Shown: positions 18,714 through 27,767, counted from the first letter of the stretch. The stretch is DNA of 64,000 bases from Rubrivivax sp. (GCA_030653385.1 JAURZM010000074.1:1-64000), one strand, 5' to 3'. The notes: generated by a model not told the origin, from the letters alone. A program made the numbers and translations.

Positions 18714-19307
18714 TCAGTCGGTGGTCTGGACGTCGAGCCCAAAGGCCGTGAGGTTGAAGGCCAGCAGGCGCGGGCTTGCGCTCATGTCGATGGCGGTCAG
18801 ACTGCCCGGCTCGACCGCCACCACGCGGTCGGACGTGAGGGCCAGGGTCTGGGCCAGCACAGCGCGGATCACCCCGCCGTGCGTGATGACGAGCAGGTCG
18901 CCGTCGCGCGCGCGCAGCGCGTCGATCGCCGCGCCCACGCGCTGCCGGAAGTCCGGCATCGACTCGCCGCCGGGTGGGGCCTCGATCCCGTCGCGCCAGC
19001 GCTGATAGCGCGCTGGCTCCTGCGCCGTTAGGTCATACACGTCACGCGAGGTCCAGTCGCCCAGATCGGCCTCGCGCCAGCGTGCATCGACGGTCGCCGC
19101 GGGCCAGCCCAGCAGCGCCGCCGTTTGCCGCGTGCGCTGCAGGTCGGAGGTCCAGGCTTCGTCGGGCGCCCAGTGCCGCAGCACGGGCGCCAAGGCCAGG
19201 GCTTGCGCGCGACCCCGCTCCGACAGCTCGATGTCGGCCTGACCCTGCAGGATCTTGGCGGCGTTCCAGGCCGTTTCGCCGTGGCGCACGAGCAGCAGGC
19301 GGCGCAT
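18714..19307 (-). CDS. Histidine phosphatase family protein
   Basis: 197 residues starting MRRLLLVRHGETAWN, with the catalytic RHGE motif (phosphohistidine nucleophile), SDLQRTRQTA, the acid/base region EADLGDWTSR and the second histidine in VITHGGVIRAVL. It is a 2H-phosphatase (phosphoglycerate-mutase-like) expected to remove phosphate from a small cytoplasmic metabolite. The start overlaps the ABC ATPase stop by 4 bases, so it is coupled to the importer, and it may act on the imported phosphorylated compound. Confidence 0.9.
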   Translation of the reverse strand: MRRLLLVRHGETAWNAAKILQGQADIELSERGRAQALALAPVLRHWAPDEAWTSDLQRTRQTAALLGWPAATVDARWREADLGDWTSRDVYDLTAQEPARYQRWRDGIEAPPGGESMPDFRQRVGAAIDALRARDGDLLVITHGGVIRAVLAQTLALTSDRVVAVEPGSLTAIDMSASPRLLAFNLTAFGLDVQTTD

Positions 19308-20416
19308 CAGGCGGCGCCCCCTGCGATGCGCCGGCCGCGGGCGTCGAAGCGCGCGCGCGGTGCGGCGGGGAACCGCACCATGACGGTATCGCCCGGCGCC
19401 GCATCGGGCGGCACCGCCGTGACCACGGCGATGCGGGTGCCCGCCAGCATCAGTGCGCAGACGAAGGCGCCGGCCATCGGCGCCACTTCGATCAGCGTGG
19501 CCGGCGCACGGGGCCCATCGCCCGGTGTCGCTTCTGGCGCCGCGAACGACAGATCGGTGGCGCGGTACAGCAACCGTGCGCTGTCGGAGCCACCACTGGC
19601 GTCGCACAGAACATGGCCGCCGATCGCATAGCGCCCGCCCTCGGCGCGCACCGGCAGCACGTTGGCCGCCGGCGTGCCGACGAAGGTGGCGACGAAGGCG
19701 CTCGCCGGGTCGTCGAGCAGATCGCGCGGTGTGCCGAACTGCTCGACCACGCCTTCGTTCATCACCGCCACATGGGTGGCCATCGTCATCGCCTCGACCT
19801 GGTCGTGAGTGACGTAGACGCTGGTGGCGCCGGCTTCGCGGTGCACGCGCAGCAACTCGCTGCGCATCTCCAGGCGCAACTGCGCGTCCAGGTTCGACAG
19901 CGGCTCGTCGAACAGCAGCAGGCCCGGCGCCGGCGAGAGCATGCGTGCGATCGCCACGCGCTGCTGCTGTCCGCCGGAGATCTCGCTCGGGTAGCGCTCG
20001 CCCAGCGCGCCGATGCCCAGCAGAGCCAGCACCTCGTCGACGCGGCGCGTGCGCTGGGCCGCGCCTTGGCGCGCCACCTTCAGCGGCCACTCGACGTTGG
20101 CGCGTACCGTCATGTGCGGCCACAGGGCGTAGGACTGGAACACCAACCCCAGACCGCGCTCGCCCGGCGGCACCACGATGCCGCGCGCGCCGTTGGCCAC
20201 CTCGCGGCCGAGGATGTGCAGCGAGCCTTCGCTGGGCGCCTCCAGCCCCGAGAGCATGCGCAGCAGCGTCGACTTGCCGCAGCCCGAGGGCCCGAGCAGG
20301 ACCAGGAAGGCGCGCGGCTCGAGCGCCAGGTCGATGCCCTTGACGACATGCGAGGCTCCGAATCTCTTGTGCACGCCGCGCAGCTCGATAGCCGGCGGTA
20401 CGAGGGGGTGGTTCAT
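19307..20416 (-). CDS. ABC transporter ATP-binding protein (FbpC/AfuC/PotA type)
   Basis: About 369 residues. Walker A is GPSGCGKST (about residue 38), the signature SGGQQQR, Walker B LLLFDEP and the switch histidine in VYVTHDQ. A C-terminal TOBE-type extension (from about 240) is typical of FbpC/PotA-like importers. ATG 20416 begins MNHPLVPPAIELRGVHKRFG; GTG 20452, just after the permease stop, would add twelve residues and cannot be excluded. It energises uptake through the fused permease encoded just upstream. Confidence 0.9.
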   Translation of the reverse strand: MNHPLVPPAIELRGVHKRFGASHVVKGIDLALEPRAFLVLLGPSGCGKSTLLRMLSGLEAPSEGSLHILGREVANGARGIVVPPGERGLGLVFQSYALWPHMTVRANVEWPLKVARQGAAQRTRRVDEVLALLGIGALGERYPSEISGGQQQRVAIARMLSPAPGLLLFDEPLSNLDAQLRLEMRSELLRVHREAGATSVYVTHDQVEAMTMATHVAVMNEGVVEQFGTPRDLLDDPASAFVATFVGTPAANVLPVRAEGGRYAIGGHVLCDASGGSDSARLLYRATDLSFAAPEATPGDGPRAPATLIEVAPMAGAFVCALMLAGTRIAVVTAVPPDAAPGDTVMVRFPAAPRARFDARGRRIAGGAA

Positions 20417-20456
20417 CGTTTGGACCAGTCTGGAAAGGTCGTTGGCGCCCACCGCA

Positions 20457-22214
20457 TCAGTCCTTCATCCAGGGCTGCGACGCGCCCTGCAGGCGCTCGG
20501 CGGCCAGCGTGGCGAGGACGGATATCAGCGTGATCACGGTCGTGATCGCGTTGGCGTGCTGCAGGAAGCCCTCGCTCGCGTAGCGGTAGGCCACCACCGA
20601 CAGCACCGGCATCGCCGGCGTGAACAGCAGCACCACGAGCGAGAGGTCGCGGATCATCTTGACCACCACCAGCACGCCACCGGCGAGCAGGGTGCGCAGC
20701 GTCAGCGGCAGGTAGATCGCGACCAGGCGCCGCGCCAGCGAGGCGCCGGCGATCGTCGCCGCGTCCTCGATGTCGCCCGAAACCTGGGCCATCGCCGCGC
20801 GCGCCGACTGCACCGCGAAGGGCAGCGTGTAGGCGGTGCCGGCGACGACGAGCAGCGTGAAGGTGCCGTACAGCGCCGGAATCGGCCCCCAGCTCTGACC
20901 GTACAGCGCGATGAAACCGGCGCCGAAGGCGATGCCCGGCACCATCGACGGTATGAAGGCGATGGTGGCCAGCGGCGACGCCAGCCAGCTGTCTTTGCGC
21001 CGCGCCGTCACATACGCGGTGAGCAGCCCGATCAGCAGCGCGAACAACGCCACCGCCAGGCCAAGCGCGAGCGTGACGCCCAGCGCGTGCAGGATCTGCG
21101 CGTCGCGCAGCACGCCGCCGACGCCCTGCGACACCGCGCTGCCCGCGGCGCCGAACCAGTAGTGCAGCGTGAACCCGGCGCCGAGGTTGCCCGCCTCCTG
21201 GGTGAGGCTGGACAGCACCAGTACCGCCATCGGGGCCACGGTGGCCAACGTGCCCAGGCCCAGGCCGAGCGCGGCCAGCGGCCAGCGCCAGGTGCGCAGC
21301 TCGAAGCGCTGCGTGCGTCCGCCCTTGCCAGTCACGGTGGCGAAGGACTTGCGACCCGTGATGGCCTTCGTCGCGTACCACAGCACCAGCGCCGAGATCA
21401 CGATCAGGATCAACGACAGCACGTAGCCGCGCTCGACGCTGCCGGTTGAGATCATGCCGTACAGGCGCGTGGACAAAGTGTGCGTGTTGACCGGCAGACC
21501 CAGAAGCGCCGGCGCCGCGAAGTTGGACACCGCGCCGGCAAACACCAGCGACGACGAACTGATCAGCGCTGGCGTGACCACCGGCAGCACGATCCCCGAC
21601 AGGACGCGCGCGCGGCTGGCGCCGGTCATCTGCGCGGCCTCGACCATGTCGGCATGCACCGACGCAAGCGCCGCGGCCACCAGCATGAAGACCAGGCTCG
21701 AGTAGTGCAGCACCAGCACGACGGTGGCCGGCGTCAGGCCCCAGGCGAGCCAGTCCGGCACGTCCAGACCCCACTGCTCGAGCCAGCCCACGCTGCCGCC
21801 CACGCGCTCGTTGCGGAACACCACACCCCAGGCGAACGCCGAGGCGAAGCTCGGGATCACGAAGGGCAGCGCCGCGAGCAGAGCGATCAGGCGTCGCCAC
21901 GGCACGTTGGTCATTACCACCAGCCACGCGAGCACGCCGCCGATGGCCAGCGTGCCGGCGACCGTGGCCACGCCGATCACGACGGTGTGCCAGAGCGGCT
22001 TCCACAGGAGGCTGCGCGAGATGTCGCTGGCGATCACCTCCTGCCAGACCGTCAGGCCGTCGTCGGCCACCGTGAGCCAGGCGATGCGGCCAAGCGGTGC
22101 GAGCACCCCCAGCGCGAGCAGGATGGCCAGCGCAAGCGGCAATAAGTTCCGGCGCCCGAGCAGGCGCGCGAAGGCGTCGCTGCGCGCAGGCGCAGCCCAG
22201 GCGGCGGTGTTCAC
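20457..22214 (-). CDS. ABC transporter permease with two fused membrane domains (FbpB/AfuB type)
   Basis: 585 residues with about twelve membrane helices, in two halves of six. Each half has the EAA-type loop that contacts the ATPase (for example EAAQMTGASRARVLSGIVLPV in the first half and DAATIAGASLARRLVAIYLPLT in the second). This fused arrangement is usual in ferric-iron and hexose-phosphate (AfuB) importers. The start is GTG 22214. It lies 13 bases after the binding-protein gene and 40 bases before the ATPase start. Confidence 0.9.
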   Translation of the reverse strand: MNTAAWAAPARSDAFARLLGRRNLLPLALAILLALGVLAPLGRIAWLTVADDGLTVWQEVIASDISRSLLWKPLWHTVVIGVATVAGTLAIGGVLAWLVVMTNVPWRRLIALLAALPFVIPSFASAFAWGVVFRNERVGGSVGWLEQWGLDVPDWLAWGLTPATVVLVLHYSSLVFMLVAAALASVHADMVEAAQMTGASRARVLSGIVLPVVTPALISSSSLVFAGAVSNFAAPALLGLPVNTHTLSTRLYGMISTGSVERGYVLSLILIVISALVLWYATKAITGRKSFATVTGKGGRTQRFELRTWRWPLAALGLGLGTLATVAPMAVLVLSSLTQEAGNLGAGFTLHYWFGAAGSAVSQGVGGVLRDAQILHALGVTLALGLAVALFALLIGLLTAYVTARRKDSWLASPLATIAFIPSMVPGIAFGAGFIALYGQSWGPIPALYGTFTLLVVAGTAYTLPFAVQSARAAMAQVSGDIEDAATIAGASLARRLVAIYLPLTLRTLLAGGVLVVVKMIRDLSLVVLLFTPAMPVLSVVAYRYASEGFLQHANAITTVITLISVLATLAAERLQGASQPWMKD

Positions 22215-22227
22215 GGCGCGCGCGTCC

Positions 22228-23358
22228 TTACTGGCGCGCCAGGATCAGGTCGGCCACCTTCTTGCGCATCGTGATCGTCTTGACCGGGTCGATGCGCCAG
22301 GCGCCGAGCTGAGCCAGCGGGGCGGCGTCGGGGTGCGAGGCGATGTCGGTGCGCGCCGCGTAGTCGCCGGCCACATAGAACGGCGCGTAGCCCGGGCCGC
22401 CGCTGGGCGTGTCGTCGCCCATCATGAACTGGATCAGCAGGCGCGCGGCGGCCGGGTTCTTGCCGCCTTGCACCAGGCCCAACGAGGCCGGAAACAGGAT
22501 ACCGGTGGCCGGCTGCACGCCCTGGGCCACCTGCAGCGCGCGGCCGCGCTCCTTGTTGTCGCGGCGGTCGCTGTAGGTCGCGAATCCCACCGGCGGATGG
22601 GTCTGGCCGAGCTTGCCGATCGCGTCGGCGGCGGCGTCGGTGTTGGCAACGAACACCGGGCGGTTGGCGAGCCAGTCCTTGAGCCACTTCTCGCCCGCGC
22701 TCTCCGTGCCCTGCAGTGCGATCGGCTTGCCGAACGCCACTTGGTAGGCGCGCGCCATCTCGTCGCCGCGCAGCACGATCTCGGTGAACAGGTCGAGGTA
22801 GTCGCCGCGCACGGTCGGGTCGACCGAAATCACGCGGCCCCTCCACTCCGGCCTGGTCAGGTCCCACAGGTTCTTGACGGGCGAACCGTTCGGGTAGGCC
22901 TGCTCGCTGTACATCAGCACCTTGGTCGACATGCGATTGGCCAGCAGTGGCTGCTGCAGGTCGGCTGGAACCTTGGTGGCGAACTGCGAAGGCACGTAGC
23001 GCGTCAGGATGCCGGTCTTGACGAGATCCTCGTACACCACCGGGATGTCGCTGATATAGGCCACGTCGGCGTTGCCGATCCGCGCCGCGGCCTCCGACTT
23101 CAGGCGCGCGATCTGCTGCGTCGAGTTGATGTCGAAGGGCACGAGGTCGATCTTCGGGTACTTGGCCTCGAACGCCTTCTCGATGCGCGCGATGCGGCTG
23201 GTGAACGAGTAGACCACCACCTTGCCTTCGGCCTCGGCGCGCGCCACCAGTTCGGCCGGCGACAGCGAGTCGAGGCTCTGCGCCGACGCTGCACCGACCA
23301 ACGCCAACCAGGCGGCAGCGACGACGGTGCGACGGGCGATGTGGGGTGTCTGGAACAT
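22228..23358 (-). CDS. ABC importer periplasmic substrate-binding protein
   Basis: 376 residues with a signal peptide (RRTVVAAAWLALVGAASAQ) and the type-2 binding-protein fold of the iron/AfuA/phosphonate group: KVVVYSFTSRIARIEKAFEAKYPK at the N-terminus and DVAYISDIPVVYEDL in lobe 2. ATG 23358 follows GAGGAGACATC. AfuA-like proteins bind sugar phosphates whereas FbpA-like ones bind Fe3+; the tyrosine pair used for iron by FbpA was not clearly seen. The linked phosphatase and SIS-domain regulator favour a phosphorylated ligand. Confidence 0.88.
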   Translation of the reverse strand: MFQTPHIARRTVVAAAWLALVGAASAQSLDSLSPAELVARAEAEGKVVVYSFTSRIARIEKAFEAKYPKIDLVPFDINSTQQIARLKSEAAARIGNADVAYISDIPVVYEDLVKTGILTRYVPSQFATKVPADLQQPLLANRMSTKVLMYSEQAYPNGSPVKNLWDLTRPEWRGRVISVDPTVRGDYLDLFTEIVLRGDEMARAYQVAFGKPIALQGTESAGEKWLKDWLANRPVFVANTDAAADAIGKLGQTHPPVGFATYSDRRDNKERGRALQVAQGVQPATGILFPASLGLVQGGKNPAAARLLIQFMMGDDTPSGGPGYAPFYVAGDYAARTDIASHPDAAPLAQLGAWRIDPVKTITMRKKVADLILARQ

Positions 23359-23387
23359 GATGTCTCCTCGTGTGTAGGGCGATGCGG

Positions 23388-24239
23388 TCAGTCGACGGCA
23401 CCCAGGTCGCGCCGCAACTGCTCCAGCGTCTGCAATCCGGCGATCGAGCGGCCGTGGTCGCGCTGCGCGACCGTCAGCACCAGCGCGTTGGCGATCAGCA
23501 TCGGTACGCTCAAGGTCAGGAACTTTTCGTCGTCGCCGCGCGGCGCGGCCAGCAGGTGGTCGGGCCGGTCGGTCAGCGTGTGTCCCACCATGTCCGCGAT
23601 CAGCAGCGTCTTGGCCTTGACCGCTCGCGCGTGGGCGAAGATAGGCGTCAGCGCGCGCGGTGCGCGCCGAAACGCGAAGGCGACCACGACGTCGCCCTTG
23701 GCCAACGTGATCAGCCGCTCGGCCAGTTCACGCCCCTCGTGCGCGATGTTGCGTGCGGGCAGGCCCGCGCTGCGCAGGCGACGGTCGAGCAGGTCGGCGA
23801 GCACCTTGGCGTTGCCAGCGGCCCAAATGTGGATCTGGCGCGCGTCGGCCAGCATTGCCGCCGCCCGGTCGAGCTGGGCCTGATCGACATGGCTCTCGCA
23901 GGCCAGCAGCGATTCCACATCGCGGCCCAGCAGCGTGCGCCAGATGTCGCCGCCGGGCGCCGCGGCCAGCGTGCGCGCGACCCGCAGCGACGGGCCAGCC
24001 ACAGCCTGCTGGTGATCGCGCAAGGCGCGCCGGAGCGCCGGATAGCCGTTGAAACCGAGCTTCTGCGCCAGCCGCACGGCGCTGGACTCGTGCACGCCGG
24101 CGCGTTGCGCCACCTCGCGGCCCGACAGGAAGATCGCGCCTCCAGGGTCGGCGCTCAGCACCTGCACCAGGCGCTGCTCGTTCTCCGTCAGCTGGTCACG
24201 GTGCTGCTCCAGTAGGTTGGCGATCGCAGTTGCAAGCAT
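23388..24239 (-). CDS. RpiR/MurR-family regulator with SIS domain
   Basis: 283 residues. The N-terminal HTH_6 (about 1-75) contains LSGREVAQRAGVHESSAVRLAQKLGFNGYPALRRAL. The SIS domain (about 115-260) contains IHIWAAGNAKVLADLLDRRL and DVVVAFAFRRAPRALTPI. SIS domains of this family bind phosphosugars and other phosphorylated ligands, controlling neighbouring catabolic operons. It is the first gene of the run regulator, binding protein, permease, ATPase, phosphatase. ATG 24239 is the most likely start; the 15-residue extension upstream is poorly supported. Confidence 0.88.
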   Translation of the reverse strand: MLATAIANLLEQHRDQLTENEQRLVQVLSADPGGAIFLSGREVAQRAGVHESSAVRLAQKLGFNGYPALRRALRDHQQAVAGPSLRVARTLAAAPGGDIWRTLLGRDVESLLACESHVDQAQLDRAAAMLADARQIHIWAAGNAKVLADLLDRRLRSAGLPARNIAHEGRELAERLITLAKGDVVVAFAFRRAPRALTPIFAHARAVKAKTLLIADMVGHTLTDRPDHLLAAPRGDDEKFLTLSVPMLIANALVLTVAQRDHGRSIAGLQTLEQLRRDLGAVD

Positions 24240-24305
24240 GCGTGCATTGTCGTCGTCTTTGCACGATCGATTGCATCCGGTCAAACCCGCACTGCTTGCT
24301 TGCGC

Positions 24306-24413
24306 TCAGTCTCCGGTGGCAGCCCAGGTGCGCAGCCAGTGCGCCGGCAACGGCACGCGCGGCCGCGGCAGCCAGTGCGCCAAGCGGCGCAAGATTGACA
24401 GGAACCGGTTCAT
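24306..24413 (-). CDS. Possible 35-residue basic protein
   Basis: MNRFLSILRRLAHWLPRPRV followed by a short tail; ATG 24413 is six bases after GGAG. An amphipathic, tryptophan- and arginine-rich peptide could associate with membranes. It lies between the RpiR regulator and the phytase-like gene. Only the ribosome site and open frame support it. Confidence 0.25.
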   Translation of the reverse strand: MNRFLSILRRLAHWLPRPRVPLPAHWLRTWAATGD

Positions 24414-24475
24414 GCTGGACTCCGACAGGATGATGGGTATCGCACAGAGCATCCACGAGCCGCCGAGATACAAGC

Positions 24476-25378
24476 TCAGCGCCGGGGCACGGCCGGCAGG
24501 CGCACGAGCACGAACAAGGTCGGGCGTGCGGCCGAGGGGCCTGCGCTGTCGCTGACGAGCACGCAGTACTCGTCGTCCAGGCAGGCCAAGCCCTCGAGGT
24601 TGTGCCCCGCCAGGCGCGGATCGTCCAGTTCCCAAGCCGGACCGGGGCAAGGCGCGGCAGCGTCACAGGCGCGCGCCAGGTCGAGTTCGCGCAGCACGAA
24701 GCGAAGGGGCGCGCCGGGGACGTCGGGATCGAGCTTCTCGAGCAGCCGCAGCCGGTTGCCGCGCAAGTCGGCGGCCTTCAGGGTGGAGCGGCCACCCGGC
24801 TGCATGGCGATGTGCCGCCGGGTCGCGTCGCCGGCGTGCACGACATGCATGCCGGGCGGATCGTCCGCGCGCGGTCGCTGGGTCACGGCGACGAGGCCGT
24901 ATCGTTCGTGGTGCGCCAGCGCTTCGACGCCGCTGTTGCTGCTGCGCAGCGCCGCGCCGTCCGACAGCGCGCCGGGCAGGGCGTGCTCGCCCAAGACCCG
25001 GCCCTGACCGTCGACCTCGAGCACGCGCTGGCGCGACTCGTCGGCCACCCAGCGCTGCTCGCCCCGCACGACCACCGACTCGGCATTGGCGCGCGGCTCG
25101 ATCCGGATCTGCACCGCATCGACCAGCCGCAGTCGGTCCAGGCGCCGGTTGCGCGCATCGATCGCGAAGCTCAGCATGCGGCCGCGGTCGGTCACCGCAA
25201 CCAGCCGCTCGCTCCGCGCGTCCCAGTCGAGGCCGGACAGCTCTCGCAGGTGTGCCGCGGCGCCCTCGGCGCCGCGCACGAACGCGACCACGTCGAGCAC
25301 GTCGGCGCGCGGCAGTGGCTGCGCGCTGGCGGCGGCCGCGGCCAGCGCGGCCGCGAGGCAGGCGAGCCGCCGTCTCAT
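24476..25378 (-). CDS. Exported esterase-like phytase family protein
   Basis: 300 residues with a signal peptide (RRRLACLAAALAAAAASAQ). The body reads as the beta-propeller of the 'esterase-like activity of phytase' family (PF13449): HLRELSGLDWDARSERLVAVTDRGRMLSF early, SNSGVEALAHHERYGLVAVTQ in the middle and AGHNLEGLACLDDEYCVLVSDS at the end. The family is related to phosphoesterases, but few members are characterised. Its start overlaps the preceding small gene by 4 bases, making it the last gene of the VTC cluster, which suggests work on periplasmic phosphate esters or polyphosphate. Confidence 0.8.
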   Translation of the reverse strand: MRRRLACLAAALAAAAASAQPLPRADVLDVVAFVRGAEGAAAHLRELSGLDWDARSERLVAVTDRGRMLSFAIDARNRRLDRLRLVDAVQIRIEPRANAESVVVRGEQRWVADESRQRVLEVDGQGRVLGEHALPGALSDGAALRSSNSGVEALAHHERYGLVAVTQRPRADDPPGMHVVHAGDATRRHIAMQPGGRSTLKAADLRGNRLRLLEKLDPDVPGAPLRFVLRELDLARACDAAAPCPGPAWELDDPRLAGHNLEGLACLDDEYCVLVSDSAGPSAARPTLFVLVRLPAVPRR

Positions 25379-25575
25379 GGCCGTTCGCGCAGGCTGTCGC
25401 GCGCGGCGCGCAGCAGGAAGATCGGCACGAAGGTCGGGACGCGCACGTCGCCGAACTCGCGCTCCAAAAGATCCTGCAGCACGCGGTCGATCTGCTGCAT
25501 GTTCGCGCGGCCCTGGGCCTCGCGCAGCAGGGCCTGGCGGATCGGCTCCAGGTCGAGGTTCGGTGGCACCGGCAT
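25375..25575 (-). CDS. Small hypothetical protein of the VTC cluster
   Basis: 66 residues, MPVPPNLDLEPIRQALLREA then GRANMQQIDRVLQDLLEREF and a hydrophobic helix VPIFLLRAARDSL. The predicted shape is three helices. It starts ten bases after the VTC gene and overlaps the phytase-like gene by 4 bases, so the tight coupling argues it is real. No family recognised. Confidence 0.6.
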   Translation of the reverse strand: MPVPPNLDLEPIRQALLREAQGRANMQQIDRVLQDLLEREFGDVRVPTFVPIFLLRAARDSLRERP

Positions 25576-25584
25576 GGCCGATCC

Positions 25585-26373
25585 TCACGCCGCGCGCGGG
25601 AGCGCGCCCAGCTTGCGCAGCGCCGGACGGAAGCGGTTGATGCGCGTCACCGCTCCGGTGGCGCCCATGCCGACGCAGTACTTGGAGCAACCCGCGGTGG
25701 GATGTTGGTGCAAGGCGCGCAGCACGGCGTCGGCCAGGCCGTTGCCGTTGGCCGACTTGGTCTCGACCACGAACATGTCGGGATCGGTGTCGTAGCGGCC
25801 ATCGTCGCGCAGGAAGCAGATGCCGTGGTCGATGGTCATGCGTTCGCCGCCCTCGCGGGCCACCAGCGTGACACGCCGGTAGCGCATCTCGAGCACGGGC
25901 TGCAACACTCGGCCGAAGGATTCACCGTAGAGTTCCCGGTGCGAGTGCTCCACATGCGCGAGTGCCGCTGCGTCGAGGCGGCCGTACTGCTCGTAGTCCG
26001 TGCGCAAGCGCTTCTTGACCGTGATGCCGCGCCGGTCCTTGAGCTTGACCTCGACGTAGCACAGCCGTGCGTCGATATAGCGCCGCTGGCGCACCTTGAT
26101 GCGCCGTCGACGGCCCTGGTGGTGATCGTGGTAGCAGCCGCGGCCTGCGTCGTCGAAGTAGCAGGTGTCGTAGGTGAAGGCGCGCCGGCCGCCGATCTCC
26201 AGTACGTCGAAGTACTGCGCGAATCCGGACATCGCCAGCGCGAGCGCCGGCGCCGGCACGACGTACTTGTTGTCCAGGCGTTCGAGCATCGCGGCCTTGT
26301 CGTTGAGCGCCTCCAGGCCGATCGGCGCGAACGGCGCCACCAGCCAGTCGATCGGTCGTTCAGGCATGTCCAT
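25585..26373 (-). CDS. VTC-domain protein (polyphosphate polymerase type)
   Basis: 262 residues with the VTC tunnel-fold pattern: LERLDNKYVVP at the start (the conserved R-DNKY block), DTCYFDDAGRGCYHDHH, KVRQRRYIDARLCYVEVKLKDRRG (alternating basic residues lining the tunnel), an arginine-rich LEMRYRRVTL and FVVETKSANGNGLAD near the end. In yeast Vtc4 this domain makes polyphosphate from ATP; bacterial members are thought to act similarly. It overlaps the DUF4956 membrane gene by 14 bases, the usual partner of bacterial VTC proteins. Confidence 0.85.
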   Translation of the reverse strand: MDMPERPIDWLVAPFAPIGLEALNDKAAMLERLDNKYVVPAPALALAMSGFAQYFDVLEIGGRRAFTYDTCYFDDAGRGCYHDHHQGRRRRIKVRQRRYIDARLCYVEVKLKDRRGITVKKRLRTDYEQYGRLDAAALAHVEHSHRELYGESFGRVLQPVLEMRYRRVTLVAREGGERMTIDHGICFLRDDGRYDTDPDMFVVETKSANGNGLADAVLRALHQHPTAGCSKYCVGMGATGAVTRINRFRPALRKLGALPRAA

Positions 26374-26953
26374 GGCTGGTCCTCCGGTAGAAGACGTTGA
26401 CGCGAGCCGAGTCGGCGATGTAGTCCACGTTGGTCACCTGGTACGACATCACCTGCACGCCCAGGCGATCGGTCAGTGCGGCCCGCATCTTGAGTTCGTC
26501 GGCAAGCGTTTCGGGTTCGATCTTGTCGAGCGTCACGCGCATGTGGTCCACCGCGCGCAGCACGCGCGGATGGTCGATCAACCAGGTGCCGGCCACGACC
26601 GCCGCCACGATCACCGACACCAGCGCCAGCGGGGTGCCCTGCACCGAGCAGATGACGGCAATGGCCACGGCGCCGAAGAAGTAGCTGATCTCGATCTTGG
26701 TCAGCGGCTCCGAACGAAGCGTGAACATCGCCAGAATCGCGAACAGGCCGAAGCCGGCAGCCAGCGAGAACTGCACCTGGTTCAGCACTGTCAGCACCGC
26801 GAAGATGAACAGGTTGAACAAGGCCCCTGAGATCGCCAGTTCCTTGTCGCGGTAGCGCGCGTAGAAGATCAGGAACAGCAGCACCGCACAGGCGACGACG
26901 TTGAGCGCGAAGCGCTGCAGGAGGACGAGGTGTGCGGCGTCGATCGAATTCAT
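26360..26953 (-). CDS. DUF4956 membrane protein, partner of VTC domain
   Basis: 197 residues with about four to five N-terminal membrane helices (for example RFALNVVACAVLLFLIFYAR, then GLFAILAMFTLRSEPLTKIEISYF) and a soluble C-terminal domain (from about 135: MRVTLDKIEPETLADELKMR). The LRSEPLTKIEISYFFGAVA block is characteristic of DUF4956. In bacteria and yeast-like complexes such a membrane part could pass the polyphosphate chain across the membrane; this is inference. First gene of the minus-strand cluster, facing the sigma-factor gene across a 223-bp gap. Confidence 0.85.
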   Translation of the reverse strand: MNSIDAAHLVLLQRFALNVVACAVLLFLIFYARYRDKELAISGALFNLFIFAVLTVLNQVQFSLAAGFGLFAILAMFTLRSEPLTKIEISYFFGAVAIAVICSVQGTPLALVSVIVAAVVAGTWLIDHPRVLRAVDHMRVTLDKIEPETLADELKMRAALTDRLGVQVMSYQVTNVDYIADSARVNVFYRRTSHGHA

Positions 26954-27176
26954 ACAGGTGTCTCCTTGTGCCCCGCGGACGGCCGGTGGATGCCGGTGCG
27001 TGCTGTCACGCGTCTGTCACACAGAGCGGTCGCGTGGCCGCCCGATACATGCCGGCGTCACGAATCTGTCGCGACAGCCGTGTTGGGCTGCCATCGGCGT
27101 GAACGCAGAAGCGGCGCGCCTGCTGCCGACCGGTCTTGCGACAGTGGCATCATCGCGCCCTCACTCCGGGGGTCCT

Positions 27177-27767
27177 TTGTCGTCCATTCAAGACCTGTCC
27201 GATGCCGAACTGCTCGCCCGCTGCCGCGAGGGCCATCAGGCGGCATGGAGCACCTTGGTGCGGCGTTTCCAGCGCCTCGTCTACACGGTGCCGCGCCGCG
27301 CCGGGCTGTCCGAGGAGCAGGCGGCCGACGTGTTCCAGTCCTGCTTCGAGAAGCTCCACCGGCAGCTCGATCGCATCGAGGACACCACTCGCGTGCATGC
27401 CTGGCTCGTCACCACCGCGCGGCGCGAGACGCTGCGCCTGCTCGAGCAGGGCCGGCGCGTGGTGGACCTCGCCGGTACCGCGCACGACGACGAGGAGGCC
27501 GAGGCGACCGACCCGCTCGACCGCTTCGCCGACCCGAACCCACTGCCCGAGGCGCTGCTGGCCGACTTGCAGGAGCACGACCGGCTGCGGCGCGCGATGG
27601 ACCGACTCGAACCCCGGGCACGGCAACTGCTGGAACTGCTGTTCCTGCAGGACGAGCCGCTGCCCTACAGCGAGATCGCCAAGCGCCTGGGCATCGCCGA
27701 GGGCAGCATCGGCCCGACGCGCGCGCGCTGCCTGGACAAGTTGCGCACCATTTTGCGGAAGTTGTGA
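27177..27767 (+). CDS. ECF-type sigma-70 family sigma factor
   Basis: About 196 residues. Region 2 lies at residues ~12-80 (CREGHQAAWSTLVRRFQRLVYT, then VFQSCFEKLHRQLDRIE) and region 4 at ~130-195 (RLEPRARQLLELLFLQ then YSEIAKRLGIAEGSIGPTRARCLDKLR). It directs RNA polymerase to its own promoters. The start is uncertain: TTG 27177 after GGGGGT fits the domain best; GTG 27144 and GTG 27099 are in frame. Two frames downstream lie a small gene and a TPR-CHAT protease, a combination found repeatedly next to this sigma type. No typical membrane anti-sigma factor is present. Confidence 0.88.
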   Translation: MSSIQDLSDAELLARCREGHQAAWSTLVRRFQRLVYTVPRRAGLSEEQAADVFQSCFEKLHRQLDRIEDTTRVHAWLVTTARRETLRLLEQGRRVVDLAGTAHDDEEAEATDPLDRFADPNPLPEALLADLQEHDRLRRAMDRLEPRARQLLELLFLQDEPLPYSEIAKRLGIAEGSIGPTRARCLDKLRTILRKL

